Assembly: GCA_963830485.1 (NCBI GenBank)
Contig: CAWHNE010000021.1
Coordinates: forward strand, 124,001 to 188,000
Direction of reading: 5' to 3'
Source: CAIWHR01 sp963830485
GTDB taxonomy: Bacteria > Pseudomonadota > Gammaproteobacteria > Burkholderiales > Casimicrobiaceae
Length of the DNA stretch: 64,000 nt
In this document: positions 29,095-38,390 of the stretch, piece after piece
Position numbering within the stretch: position 1 is the stretch's first letter
How the letters are laid out: each line of letters begins with the position of its first letter
Program-made: the position numbers and the translations under genes
The notes under the pieces: generated by a model
What the model saw: the letters and a program-made list of their open reading frames with translations, nothing else
The model's database searches: none
What the model was told of the DNA's origin: nothing

Positions 29095-29148
29095 GGCAGT
29101 CTCCTGAGGCGGATAAATTTAAGGCCGGTTTGGAGTCGGTCGTCGACG

Positions 29149-30351
29149 TTAGGAGGAAGCCCGCCGCGTGGGTTGTACGCTTTCATCCTCAAGGCCGAAC
29201 ACTCTCTGTGTCGCGGCAAAGCCCGGAACCGTGAAGTCACCGACCGGCCTCAATCCGCGTCCACATAGGCTCGCAAATTCTTCCGAACAGAGGATCGTGC
29301 GCTTCAATGTGCTAGCAAGTTTTTCGATGCGCGCGGCCAAATTTACTGCCGGACCTATGCAAGTGAAATCCAGTCGGTTACCGCTGCCTATATTGCCATA
29401 CAGCACCTCACCCACATGCAGTGCCAATCCAAAGTGAATGTTATCGACGGATTCGCTCCCGTGCGTCGCACTCATTTTGGCGACGCTCACTCGCGCTTCG
29501 CGCGCGGCCAACAGTGCGCGGTTGCAAGTTTCTCTTGCTTCGACTTCTGTCGCCGCGACCGGGAATATTGCGAACAACCCATCTCCCATGAACTTAAGCA
29601 CCTCACCTCCGTGTTTGAGGATCGCTGGAACCTGACTGTCGAAATAGCCATTAAGAACATTCAGCAAGACCCCTGGCGGCAAGCGGTCGGCAAGCGCTGT
29701 AAATCCGCGCATGTCCGAGAGCCAGATAACGGCGTGAATAAGGTCCGCATCACCCCGCCGAATTCGACCGGAGAGGATGCGCGCTCCAGCTTGATTGCCG
29801 ACGTAGGTATCGAGGAGACCGATCGCGGTTCGGCGCAGCTCTCGAACTTCTGTGACGCGAGCCAGGGGCGCGATAACGCTCTCGATTCCTTCGATCTGTT
29901 CGTTGGTGAATCCCCCAGGTTCACGTGTCGTCCAGGTGGCGACGTTGATTTCTCCATTGGTGAAGATCAGGGGCGAGGCCAAATAGTCGGTTACCCCATC
30001 AGCGCGGAGCTCATGAAGGATAGGAAAATCGCTTATGCCGTCCACCAATCGCCGCCGGATGGCAACGCCGTACCTGGAAATGTGCGCGAGAGGACTCCTT
30101 TGGAATCCTTCGGTATCAACGACCTCAAATGGGGAACGGCTCGTTTGCACCCCGGCTCCGCTGCGCCAAAGGAAACGACGTCCTACGATATCGGGGTGCA
30201 ATGTGCGCACAAATACGGCCACGCGCCACAACGGGATTCCGGCGGCGATGAGTTGATCACACAGTTCGGCTAGGACCTGTTCAGGTTCTGGGGCAGTTCG
30301 CGCACCATCTGACAACCAATCAACAATTGCTTTGCTGGAATTTCTGATCAT
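29149..30351 (-). CDS. Adenylate/guanylate cyclase domain protein
   Basis: About 400 residues. Residues 25-180 resemble a GAF-like sensory domain. The class III cyclase domain follows, with the two metal-binding aspartates in SDMRGFT and FMGDGLFAIF, and the FGLALHVGEVLYGNIG and FTCIGPAVNLAARIE motifs. Makes cAMP or cGMP in response to a cytosolic signal; no membrane segment. GTG at 30363 is an alternative start; ATG 30351 has a weak GAG ahead. Confidence 0.85.
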   Translation of the reverse strand: MIRNSSKAIVDWLSDGARTAPEPEQVLAELCDQLIAAGIPLWRVAVFVRTLHPDIVGRRFLWRSGAGVQTSRSPFEVVDTEGFQRSPLAHISRYGVAIRRRLVDGISDFPILHELRADGVTDYLASPLIFTNGEINVATWTTREPGGFTNEQIEGIESVIAPLARVTEVRELRRTAIGLLDTYVGNQAGARILSGRIRRGDADLIHAVIWLSDMRGFTALADRLPPGVLLNVLNGYFDSQVPAILKHGGEVLKFMGDGLFAIFPVAATEVEARETCNRALLAAREARVSVAKMSATHGSESVDNIHFGLALHVGEVLYGNIGSGNRLDFTCIGPAVNLAARIEKLASTLKRTILCSEEFASLCGRGLRPVGDFTVPGFAATQRVFGLEDESVQPTRRASS

Positions 30352-30550
30352 TGATCGATCCACTCGGACAAATATTGCGTGACCAGCTCGAGCATCATAG
30401 TCAGTTCCCGTTCATGTGGTCGGCACAGACGGTCGCGTCTCTCCTAAGCAGACGGTCCACATGAGGGACGCTTGGCGCGCCGGCGAAGAGTGCGCTGATC
30501 AGCGAGCTAATGTTGAAGACCGGCAGTTGATCTCGCTGTACTGACCGCGG

Positions 30551-30820
30551 TTAACGATTTCGTACTTGGCGTTGCGTATCCGCTGAAAGCCTCCGCCCGG
30601 AACGTTTCCTGCTCCGTCCGGGTCGCAACTCGCCAGTTTTCTGCCAGTGAAGGAAGCTCAGATAGACGGAACAGTAGGTGCAGCGGCTCTTGTCGTTTCT
30701 CTGGCAGCACGAGACGTCGCTCGTGGACCAGCACGGGACGCCTGAGCAGAAAGACGGACAACTCCGATCCTTCCGGCAGTCCTCGTTGATTACATAGCAC
30801 GGCGGCCTGCTGCCTTCCAT
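30551..30820 (-). CDS. Small Cys-rich (two-CW-like) protein
   Basis: About 89 residues from an ATG preceded by GGAGAGG. Ten cysteines fall in 45 residues (CYVINEDC, SCPSFC, PCWST, CC, RCTYCSVY), a spacing like two-CW and similar redox or zinc-binding modules near signalling genes. The last 30 residues are Arg-rich and may be off-frame. Function unknown; zinc or iron binding is inferred. Confidence 0.45.
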   Translation of the reverse strand: MEGSRPPCYVINEDCRKDRSCPSFCSGVPCWSTSDVSCCQRNDKSRCTYCSVYLSFLHWQKTGELRPGRSRKRSGRRLSADTQRQVRNR

Positions 30821-31009
30821 GATAACCAACCTCTCCTGGAGGGGCAGTTTAACCATACATACGAAAGCATTTGTCGTACATAGAAGACCTTGCCCCAAGT
30901 CAAAGGGTAGCTTCAAGTTGTGGCATTCGGCGTGTGGCAGGGAACAACTGTACTGCGGCCGCAATGCCAAACCCGTCACACCGCCCGCAACAGAGGGCGG
31001 CGACCGAGG

Positions 31010-31566
31010 CGTGCTTCGATTCTCAGGACTTGCCGAATTGCAGCTTCGCGTTGCTGACGCAGACGTCTTTCGCGGGACCCGCGAGCGGGCGGCCAGCGTC
31101 GCTGCGCATGCGGCGGGCCTGTCGCCGGAATTGGTCTATGCGGAGCCGGGCGTCATGGTCATTCGGCATATCGACGGCAGGACCCTCGGGAAAGCCGAAG
31201 TGCGGGCGAATATCGCACGCATTGTCCCTCTCCTTGCGAAATGTCACCGCGAACTTGCGCGCCACCTCGCCGGTTCGGCGAACATGTTCTGGGTCTTTCA
31301 CGTCATCCGCGACTACGCGCGGACACTGCAGGTCGCCCGCGGCAGTGGTGGCGAGCTGTCGCGCTATGTGGCGCTTGCCGACGACCTCGAGGCACAGCAG
31401 ATGCCGCTGTCTTCCGGCAACCCGTGAGCGACGAGGTCCAGCGCTCGTTCGACGCGATGAAGGTGGCCAGCGCGCTACGCGAGGCGGTCTGGGGGATGGT
31501 CTCCGCGATTCACCTTGCCGTGCCCGGCGCGGACTATCGTGCGCACGCTGCCGATTACCGTTCTGG
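31010..31566 (+). pseudogene. Choline/ethanolamine kinase (APH-like) pseudogene with internal deletion
   Basis: Frame 1 carries the N-terminal part of an APH/choline kinase (AAHAAGLSPELVYAEPGVMVIRHIDGRTL and CHRELARHLAGSANMFWVFHVIRDYARTL). It stops at 31427. From about 31411 another frame encodes the family's C-terminal segment (DEVQRSFDAMKVASALREAVWGMVSAIH). The roughly 80 residues that should lie between, with the HxDxxxxN catalytic loop and the metal-binding DWE/DFG motif, are missing. The gene cannot be catalytically active. Confidence 0.75.
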
Positions 31567-31849
31567 TCGTAATGGACCGAAGTTTTCTTGGCGGGCTCGG
31601 GTTTAGCAAACACCACGTTGAATCAAGCCGCAACGGCGACCGTTCGTGCGAGTCCAACCATCATAACCACGGTGCAAAGTAACCACTTGACCATCGCAGT
31701 CTCCAGAGCAGCTCAACGGCATAGCCATTCTGCGCGGCGACGGACCGCGCGTAAATTGCCCGCAGCCTTGTGGTGAATCGTCGGGCGTGCCCGCCTTGGC
31801 CGATGCGGTGACTTGCAGGCCGGTTGAACCCGGGGCACAGGTCCCGCGT

Positions 31850-32512
31850 TCACCACGGCAGGCTTTCGCCGTTTCGGTGCAGGAAGCGCCCGGTCGTCTC
31901 AAGGCGGAGCTCGTCGATGCGCTGCAAGAGCCCGCGAACCGACTCGTCCGAATCGATCATCCCGTGGCCACGGGTCATCTCGGTGCGCACCGAGCCCGGA
32001 TGCAGAATGACTACAGCGATCCCTCGCGGTTTGAGGTCGTGAGCCAGCGAGATGCCGGCCGCGTTCAGCGCCGCCTTGCTCATTCGGTATCCGTAGTAAT
32101 CACTGGAGCCGTTGTCGCCGATGGAACCCATGCGACTGGTGATGAGCGCGAGTTTCGAACCCGTGTGTAGGCGCGGGGCAAGCGCCTTAGTCAGAAACAG
32201 CGGTGCGATGGCGTTGAGCTCGAATTGGGCGCGCACCTTGTCTAATTCGACGTCTTCGAGAGAATCGGCAAGAAGCACGCCGGCGTTCTGGATCGGGAGG
32301 TCGATGTCGTCGTGCGCAAGCCGCTCGGCCAGCTTCACCCACGCCGCAGGCTCAGTCACGTCGAACCCGCTTTCGACGCGCACTCCGAGTGCGTCAAGCC
32401 CTGACGAGCTCCCGCGACATACCGCAACCACGCTCGCGCCCCGCGCCTTGAGCTGCCGTGCTAGCTCGAGGCCGATCCCACGACTTGCGCCCGTGACGAC
32501 CGAGATACCCAT
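31850..32512 (-). CDS. Short-chain dehydrogenase/reductase
   Basis: 220 residues from an ATG with AAGGAGG upstream. Rossmann-fold NAD(P) motif TGASRGIG at residues 7-14, a QNAG motif in place of NNAG, Ser in ITSRMGS, and catalytic YxxxK (YGYRMSK). A cytosolic oxidoreductase of the classical SDR family, close to C-factor-like members. Substrate unknown. Confidence 0.85.
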   Translation of the reverse strand: MGISVVTGASRGIGLELARQLKARGASVVAVCRGSSSGLDALGVRVESGFDVTEPAAWVKLAERLAHDDIDLPIQNAGVLLADSLEDVELDKVRAQFELNAIAPLFLTKALAPRLHTGSKLALITSRMGSIGDNGSSDYYGYRMSKAALNAAGISLAHDLKPRGIAVVILHPGSVRTEMTRGHGMIDSDESVRGLLQRIDELRLETTGRFLHRNGESLPW

Positions 32513-32767
32513 AGCTTTCCTCCTTGTCGACCGACCTCGCGCCCGGCATGCAGTTTTAAGCACCGCGCTCACTTCGAGCACCATGCCGGACAGCTTCGCG
32601 CTGCATTCACAATCGATACCGCCAGACGCCTCCGATTTTCCGTTTGACTAGTCATTGCAGCAGCGCTAGATTGACATGCGCGACATTGCGCCCCACGGGC
32701 GCGTCCGTTCTCGCCCCTGTCATTTTCTGTGACCACCGCGTAGGTCGACTCGACACGGAGGTGCACC

Positions 32768-34081
32768 ATGGCGTGGAGCAACTGGGAATCCCTCGGTGGC
32801 GTCATCACCGCCGGGCCGGCAGTCAGTTCGTGGGCGGGCGAGAGGCTCGACACCTTCGTCAAAGGAGCCGACAACGCGCTCTGGCACAAATGGTTCGCCG
32901 GCGGCTGGAGCGGCTGGGAATCCCTGGGTGGCATCATTGACGGCTCGCCCGCCGCCGTGTCGTGGTCGTCAGGGCGCATCGATACATTCGTCCGCGGCAT
33001 GGACAATGCGCTGTGGCACAAGTGGTTCGACGGTGGCTGGAGCGACTGGGAATCCCTCGGCGGCACGATCACCGCCGGCCCTGCCGTAAGCTCCTGGGCG
33101 CCGGGGCGGCTCGATGTGTTCGCCAAGGGCGCCGACAACGCCGTGTGGCACAAGTGGTGGGACGGCTCCTGGCACAACTGGGAGTCGCTCGGCGGTGTGA
33201 TCGACGATGAACCCGCCGCGGTATCGTGGATCTCGGGGCGCATCGACGTGTTCGCGCGCGGCATGGACAACGCGCTGTGGCACAAGTGGTTCGACGGTGG
33301 CTGGAGCGACTGGGAATCGCTCGGCGGCATCATCACCGCGGGGCCTGCGGCGAGCTCCTGGGCACCCGGACGGCTCGATGTGTTCGTCAAAGGTGCCGAC
33401 AACGCGATGTGGCACAAATGGTTTGACGGCGGCTGGAGCGGCTGGGAGTCGCTTGGCGGCGTCATCGACGACACGCCGGCCGCCGTCTCCTGGAGCCTGG
33501 GACGCATCGACGCGTTTGTCCGCGGCATGGACAACGCCATGTGGCACAAGTGGTGGACCCAGACCCTTCCCACCGTGCGCCTGCATGTCAAGGTGCTGAG
33601 CCAGCCGACGCGCTTCACGATCGACCGCATGGTCGACAACATGATCGACGTCTACGCAACGTACGGCATACGCGTCCATCGCGTCAGCGACCAAACGCTG
33701 AACCTGCCGCTGCTCAACGACCTCGACGTGGGCGCCTGCACGATGGGCAGCGTCACGACCGAGCAGACGCAACTGATGGCCAACCGCAACGGCGTCAGTA
33801 CCAACGACGTGGTGGCTTACTTCGTGCGCTCGACGAATCCCAGCTTCAACGGCTGCGCCGCCCACCCGCCGAACCGGCCGTCCGCGGTAATCGCGTCGAT
33901 TGCGAGCGAATGGACGCTGGGGCACGAAGTCGGCCACGTGCTGGGCCTCCCGCATGTGACGCCTACCGACAGGTTGATGATGGGCGGCGGCACCAACAAC
34001 ATCACCAATCCTCCGCCCGACCTCATCGCCAGCGAAGTGCAAACGATGGACAACAGCCCCTTCACCAAGAATCTCGGGTAA
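32768..34081 (+). CDS. Six-repeat propeller-lectin fused to a metzincin protease domain
   Basis: 437 residues, ATG with GGAGG nine bases ahead. Residues 3-270 are six tandem 44-residue units, each with WESLGG, an SW-GR-D-F core and NALWHKW, resembling blades of PLL-like beta-propeller lectins. After residue 275 comes a domain with HEVGHVLGLPH at 386-396 (the HExxHxxGxxH zinc site) and a LMMGGG Met-turn, so a metzincin-type metalloprotease. No signal peptide, although such proteins usually act outside the cell, so export may be by another route. A HEAT-like gene follows 28 bases later, probably in the same transcript. I know no named family with this exact fusion. Confidence 0.85.
   Translation: MAWSNWESLGGVITAGPAVSSWAGERLDTFVKGADNALWHKWFAGGWSGWESLGGIIDGSPAAVSWSSGRIDTFVRGMDNALWHKWFDGGWSDWESLGGTITAGPAVSSWAPGRLDVFAKGADNAVWHKWWDGSWHNWESLGGVIDDEPAAVSWISGRIDVFARGMDNALWHKWFDGGWSDWESLGGIITAGPAASSWAPGRLDVFVKGADNAMWHKWFDGGWSGWESLGGVIDDTPAAVSWSLGRIDAFVRGMDNAMWHKWWTQTLPTVRLHVKVLSQPTRFTIDRMVDNMIDVYATYGIRVHRVSDQTLNLPLLNDLDVGACTMGSVTTEQTQLMANRNGVSTNDVVAYFVRSTNPSFNGCAAHPPNRPSAVIASIASEWTLGHEVGHVLGLPHVTPTDRLMMGGGTNNITNPPPDLIASEVQTMDNSPFTKNLG
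32775..33560 (+). repeat. Six 132-bp propeller-coding repeats in alternating A/B pairs
   Basis: Units 1, 3 and 5 share ITAGPA; units 2, 4 and 6 share ID-(G/D)-PAAVSW and VRGMDNA. The alternation indicates growth by duplication of a 264-bp two-blade unit. DNA identity between same-type units is high. Confidence 0.75.
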
Positions 34082-34109
34082 CCGGGCCGTTCGCACGAGG
34101 AGACAACAA

Positions 34110-34724
34110 ATGCCGATCAGCTATGCAAAACTGAAGGCGCTGCTCGATGTCGACGAGCCGGATTATGCGGCGCTCGCCGAGAAGGCCGAGGACGTCGTCC
34201 GGCACCTGCGCAAACTCGCCACGTCCCCCGATGTGTCGCTGGCGTCCAAGGCCGTATCACTCGCCGGCATTATCGGCGACGACGGCTGCATCGGTATCGT
34301 CGGGCGTGCGTCGAAATCGCGTAATGTGATAGTTCGCGTCGCGGCGGCGCATGCCTCGACCCTGTTGCCGGACAGCCCCCAGTCCGCGCGCGTGGTGAAC
34401 AAGCTGCTGGACGACAAGGACGTCGGCGTGGTCAAGTTTGCAACGCGGGCGGCCGCGCGGCAATCCGATCCCGACGTGGCAGCGAAGGCCAAGCGAGCCC
34501 GTACGCGCATGGTCGCCACCGTGCGCGCGACGACTGCGCAACAGGCCCAGCGTGAAAGGAGCGCCGCCATGGCCATGAAGAAAGCGAGCAAGAAGGCGCG
34601 GGGAACGGCGAAGACAACGCGCAAGGGTAGGACCAAGGCCGCTGCCGGCCGAATGCCGACCGGGGCGATGACCGAACCGAAAGGCCCAAAGGCCCGCAAG
34701 ATGCCGACGGGCAAGATGCGCTGA
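34110..34724 (+). CDS. HEAT-like protein with basic Lys/Arg tail
   Basis: 204 residues, ATG with GAGGAG ahead. The first 130 residues look like HEAT-type helical repeats (LASKAVSLAGIIGDDGCIGIVGRA, VIVRVAAAHASTLL, VGVVKFATRAAAR). The last 60 residues are rich in Lys, Arg and Ala, with repeated MPTG(A/K)M phrases, and may bind nucleic acid or an acidic partner. Its close spacing after the lectin-protease gene suggests a partner role such as chaperone, adaptor or immunity protein; this is inference. Confidence 0.65.
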   Translation: MPISYAKLKALLDVDEPDYAALAEKAEDVVRHLRKLATSPDVSLASKAVSLAGIIGDDGCIGIVGRASKSRNVIVRVAAAHASTLLPDSPQSARVVNKLLDDKDVGVVKFATRAAARQSDPDVAAKAKRARTRMVATVRATTAQQAQRERSAAMAMKKASKKARGTAKTTRKGRTKAAAGRMPTGAMTEPKGPKARKMPTGKMR

Positions 34725-34843
34725 GCCGTCGGTTCTTCTGACACCGAGGCTGGCGAGTCGCGCCCGGGCGCTAGCGAAACGTCCGCCCCGGGATACCCCG
34801 GCGGCGTTTTGCGTCGCACGAGCGGCTCGAATCTCCCGCGCGA

Positions 34844-35287
34844 CTACTGCGGGATCACGCGCGCGCCATCGCCGCTGCCTTCGATGTACACGCGCTGGCC
34901 GGTCTTAAGGTTGGCGTCGACCGGCTGCGTCACCGCGACCAGCACGCCGCTCTTTACGCGGACGATGATCTGCTGTCCTGGCACCGGCTGATCGTGCTTC
35001 TTCTGGATCTCATTGCCGAAGAACGCGCCGCCCAGCGTGCCGGCGACCATCGCCACGTCGCGCCCGGTGCCGCCGCCAATGAGGCTGCCGATGCCAAGAC
35101 CCCCGAGGCCGCCAATGATGGCCCCGACGCCACGATGATGGTTGCTCTGTATCTGCACCGGCGTGATTTGCTCGATCACGCCTTGTCGAATCTCCCTCTC
35201 CCCGGTTTGCTGGCCGGAGGCTTGCCCGGCAATCAGCGCGAAAGCCAGCAGGCCGGCGAATGTGTACGACGATAGGCGGTTCAGCAT
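34844..35287 (-). CDS. Glycine-zipper 2TM outer-membrane protein (SlyB/Pcp-like)
   Basis: 147 residues from an ATG with GGAGAG ahead. Signal peptide (residues 1-26, ending in GQASG). The middle holds GVGAIIGGLGGLGIGSLIGGGTGRD, the glycine-zipper 2TM motif of the SlyB/Pcp family, and the C-terminal half is a beta domain ending near GSGDGARVIPQ. No lipobox cysteine. Family members influence outer-membrane integrity and stress responses. Confidence 0.85.
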   Translation of the reverse strand: MLNRLSSYTFAGLLAFALIAGQASGQQTGEREIRQGVIEQITPVQIQSNHHRGVGAIIGGLGGLGIGSLIGGGTGRDVAMVAGTLGGAFFGNEIQKKHDQPVPGQQIIVRVKSGVLVAVTQPVDANLKTGQRVYIEGSGDGARVIPQ

Positions 35288-35666
35288 CGCGTTCTCTCCA
35301 AGTGTTTGGCTGCTCTCGATGTCCGGATCCCGGAAGATGCGGATGACTCCCGCGCAATTGTATCGCCTGCGCTCCCAGCCAACGCGCCCGGCGTTTGGCC
35401 TGTCGGCTCTTGGTAATATTGGGAAGTGCAAGCAGCGCATTGAAGGGGGATCTCCCTCTCTTCGTTGCGCAGACGGCTCGAACTGCGTGACACGATCTTT
35501 CAGAACCGCGCGCGGCAACCCTGATGTCGGCGCTCGCGCGGAAGTACAGCGACGAGCGCGCGGAACAGCCGGCTGCCGGCTAGACCTGCCGGTTGACCCG
35601 CACCACCGCCCCCCCCACAATCAGGCTCCCGTGGTTGAATTTACCAAGCTTTCGAATGTCCATCAC
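35288..35666. other. Divergent intergenic region
   Basis: Lies between the leftward glycine-zipper gene and the rightward secreted-protein gene. No gene or clear promoter consensus seen; it should carry the promoters of both. Confidence 0.4.
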
Positions 35667-36368
35667 ATGATGCTTTCACGTCGCAAGGTCTTGCTCGCTT
35701 CGGCCGCTCTGCTCGGCTCCTCCTGGGCAGCGCTTGCGGCCGCGAGCAGGAGCATTCTCCAGTTGCGGGTGGAGTACACGGCGACGAGCCTGATCGGCAC
35801 CGATGAGCGCACCATGCCCGGCCGTCTGTGGCGCACCCACTCGGCATTGCGCCACGAAGGCAAACAGCATAGTCGTTCGCTGACCGTGATCGCGCGCCTC
35901 GATCGCAATCTCTGCTGGCTGGTGATGGCTGATCCCCGCTTCGCGATCGAGACCGACCTCTCCGCGCTCGATCTGCCACTCGATGTGCTGAACGGCGGCG
36001 GCGACATGCGACAGATTCGTGAGGGACGCGAGCGGGCGAACGGGCTGGACACCATGCGGATTCGCGTCGAGCGCAATGCCGGTTCGGGGAGTCGCTTCAC
36101 CGGCCATGTCTGGGTGACCGATCAAGGCGTCATCGCGCGCCTCGCTGGCGAGGGCGAGAGCCGTGGTCGACGCGGTCGGACGCTGATGAATTTCCGCGAT
36201 GTGCAGATCGGACCGCTCGATCCTGGCCTGTTTGAGGCGCCGCGCGGCGTCCAACTCGTCCGGGTCAACGGCGGCGATCTCGCTACGTTGCTCGAAGACA
36301 TGGTAGCGGCCGGCCAGATCGGTGTGCCGCCAGCTGGACCTGTTTACGGAAGCTATCGTTGCCATTGA
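35667..36368 (+). CDS. Secreted protein truncated by an IS remnant
   Basis: 233 residues. Signal peptide at the start (SRRKVLLASAALLGSSWAALA), possibly Tat. The body is a beta-rich domain resembling LolA/DUF4412-type proteins (LRVEYTATSLIGTDERTMPG, LWRTHSALRHEG), but I am not certain of the family. The last 15 residues, from about 36324, are encoded by transposase sequence read in another frame, so the original C-terminus has been lost. The gene was probably longer and may now be inactive. Confidence 0.6.
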   Translation: MMLSRRKVLLASAALLGSSWAALAAASRSILQLRVEYTATSLIGTDERTMPGRLWRTHSALRHEGKQHSRSLTVIARLDRNLCWLVMADPRFAIETDLSALDLPLDVLNGGGDMRQIREGRERANGLDTMRIRVERNAGSGSRFTGHVWVTDQGVIARLAGEGESRGRRGRTLMNFRDVQIGPLDPGLFEAPRGVQLVRVNGGDLATLLEDMVAAGQIGVPPAGPVYGSYRCH

Positions 36369-37285
36369 CGGGAGCAAGTTCAAGGCGGTGAATAACCGCG
36401 ACAAGAACTTCACCCCGGCGAAGATGCAGCGGCGGATGGCGCAGATCGAGGAGAGCATCGCGCGTTACCTGACGGCGATGGACACGGCGGACCGGGCCGA
36501 GCCCGAAGCGGCAGAACTGAAGAAGGGCCGGCTGCAAGAGAAGATTGCGTCCCTGAAGGAGCAGATGCAGCGGCTCAAGACACTTGAGGCGCAAATGCTC
36601 GCCAGTCCCGATCAACAGCTGTCGCTGACGGACCCTGATGCGCGCTCGATGAAGAGCCGCGACGGTGGCATCGTCGGCTACAACGTGCAGACGGCGGTGG
36701 ATGCCAAGAACCACCTGATCGTGGCGCACGAGGTCATCACCGAGGGTGTTGATCGTGACCAGCTGGCGCGGATGGCCGAACAGGCGCGCGAGGCCACGGA
36801 TATCGAAGCGCTCACCGTGGTGGCCGACCGCGGTTACTTCAAAGGCGAACGGATACTGGATTGCGACCAGGCCGGGATCACGCCGCTCGTGCCCAAGTCG
36901 CTGACCTCAAACAGCAAGGCCGACGGAAGATTCGACAAGCAGGACTTCATCTACATTGCCAGCGATGACGAATATCGCTGCCCGGCGGGGCAACAGGCGA
37001 TCAAGCGCTTTACACGATCGAAGCCGGGATGACGTTGGATGTTTACTGGAGCTCGGCGTGCCCGATTGCCCGATCAAAGAGCGCTGCACCACCAGCCCGT
37101 ACCGGCGGATCAGGCGCTGGAAACATGAAGCGGTCCTCGAGGCAATGCAGCAGCGATTGGATCGGCAACCCGAGATGATGCGAGTGCGACAACAAACGGT
37201 CGAGCACCCGTTCGGAACGATCAAGCACTGGATGGGTTGGACCCACTTCTGACGAAGACACTGGCGGGCGCACGAATGACTGACG
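36324..37285 (+). mobile_element. IS1182-family transposase remnant
   Basis: The middle and C-terminal part of an IS1182 transposase: CRQLDLF, AIDGSKFKAVNNRDKNFT, LTDPDARSM, GIVGYNVQTAVD and VVADRGYFKGE. The first frame stops at 37032; the C-terminal region (KERCTTSPYRRI, VEHPFGTIKHWMG) continues in another frame to 37252, with a further lost base just after. The N-terminal third is missing and no terminal inverted repeats were found. It cannot transpose. Confidence 0.8.
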
Positions 37286-37541
37286 GCCGGCAGCGTCGCT
37301 GACCGGCCAATAGCCGTCGGTGGCAGCAGCGCGAAAGTGGACATTCACGGCGCTCACTGTCCAAATGTCACGATGGGCAGCGGTGCGATGACTGGCGCAA
37401 CCTACATCCCGCGCGTCAATACCAAGCGCGGTACGGCGCCGGCCGAAGCCTGCACTCAATCGGCGCTCGGGCAAAAGAGGGCCCTGCGGTACGGGGCCGA
37501 CGGCGTTTTCTACAAGATGTCGGGCACCCGGGTGCCGGCTA

Positions 37542-38021
37542 TCAGAAATACGCGAGCAGCCGGCCGCAGGCGATCACGCACATCCAGAGCAGCAGCGACA
37601 CGGCTGCCGCCGCGCGTACGCGCCGCGGTGGCAGTGTTGCGACCTCCCACAGTCCGGCGTTCTTGAGCGCGCCGACATGAAGCCATGCCGCGTTGATGCC
37701 ACCGAGCACGATCAGTGTCATCTTTAGCAGGAAGATCGGCAGCGTCGCGAAGTCGGCGGCGTGGGCGGTGAACATGAGCGAGCCGGTCACGACCGCGACG
37801 CCGAAGCCGGCGAGCGTCCACGGCAACACGTTACGCGTCACCGCCACTGCCGAAACATTGCGGCCGAGGCCGAGCAGACGCAAGTCGACGACGACGATCG
37901 TGCCGAACAACAGCGCGAGGCCGATGATGTGAACGGTCTCGACGGCCGGATAGGCCCACAGCGCCTCACGCATCCAATGGGCGACGCCCGAAGCCTCGAG
38001 CGAATCCATGTTCATTGCCAT
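37542..38021 (-). CDS. Four-helix membrane protein (DUF6644-like)
   Basis: 159 residues, MAMNMD start. Four hydrophobic segments (VETVHIIGLALLFGTIVVVDLRLL, VLPWTLAGFGVAVVTGSLMF, LPIFLLKMTLIVLGGINAAWLHV, AAAVSLLLWMCVIACGRLL). The N-terminal histidine-containing pattern resembles the DUF6644 family. It follows the DUF6152-like gene on the same strand by 21 bases, a pairing that recurs in proteobacteria. Function unknown. Confidence 0.75.
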   Translation of the reverse strand: MAMNMDSLEASGVAHWMREALWAYPAVETVHIIGLALLFGTIVVVDLRLLGLGRNVSAVAVTRNVLPWTLAGFGVAVVTGSLMFTAHAADFATLPIFLLKMTLIVLGGINAAWLHVGALKNAGLWEVATLPPRRVRAAAAVSLLLWMCVIACGRLLAYF

Positions 38022-38042
38022 CGCTGTCCGCTTCGCGCCCCC

Positions 38043-38390
38043 TCAACGAAGCTCGACCGTCTTGCCGGCGATCGTGATTCGCTCGGCGCGCATCTCCTCC
38101 GGCTTGTTGCGATTCGGGTAGCCTTCGACGGACGCCGTCGCCCCTTTTTTCAGCAATTCCTTAGCCAACCCGCGCATGTCCATCCTCGACGGCGGCGCCA
38201 GCACGACTATCCAGGTTTTGGTCGGCGTCTTCAGATTGATCGATCCGTGCGGATGTTCGTAGGTGGATTCCTCGATCGTGCCGGTGAGATTCAACACTTG
38301 CGTGGCATCGTATTCGCTCCAGCCGTGGTGAGCGAACACCGCCAGCGGAAGCGCAATCAACGCCGCGACGAGAAGCTGCAATCGATTCAT
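38043..38390 (-). CDS. DUF6152-like exported protein
   Basis: 115 residues. Sec signal peptide ends at VFAHHGW; HHGWSEYD is the diagnostic start of the mature protein. A small beta-barrel domain follows (LNLTGTIEESTYEHPHGSINLKT, LLKKGATASVEGYPNRN), possibly metal-binding through the N-terminal histidines. First gene of a two-gene operon with the membrane protein at 37542. Confidence 0.8.
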   Translation of the reverse strand: MNRLQLLVAALIALPLAVFAHHGWSEYDATQVLNLTGTIEESTYEHPHGSINLKTPTKTWIVVLAPPSRMDMRGLAKELLKKGATASVEGYPNRNKPEEMRAERITIAGKTVELR

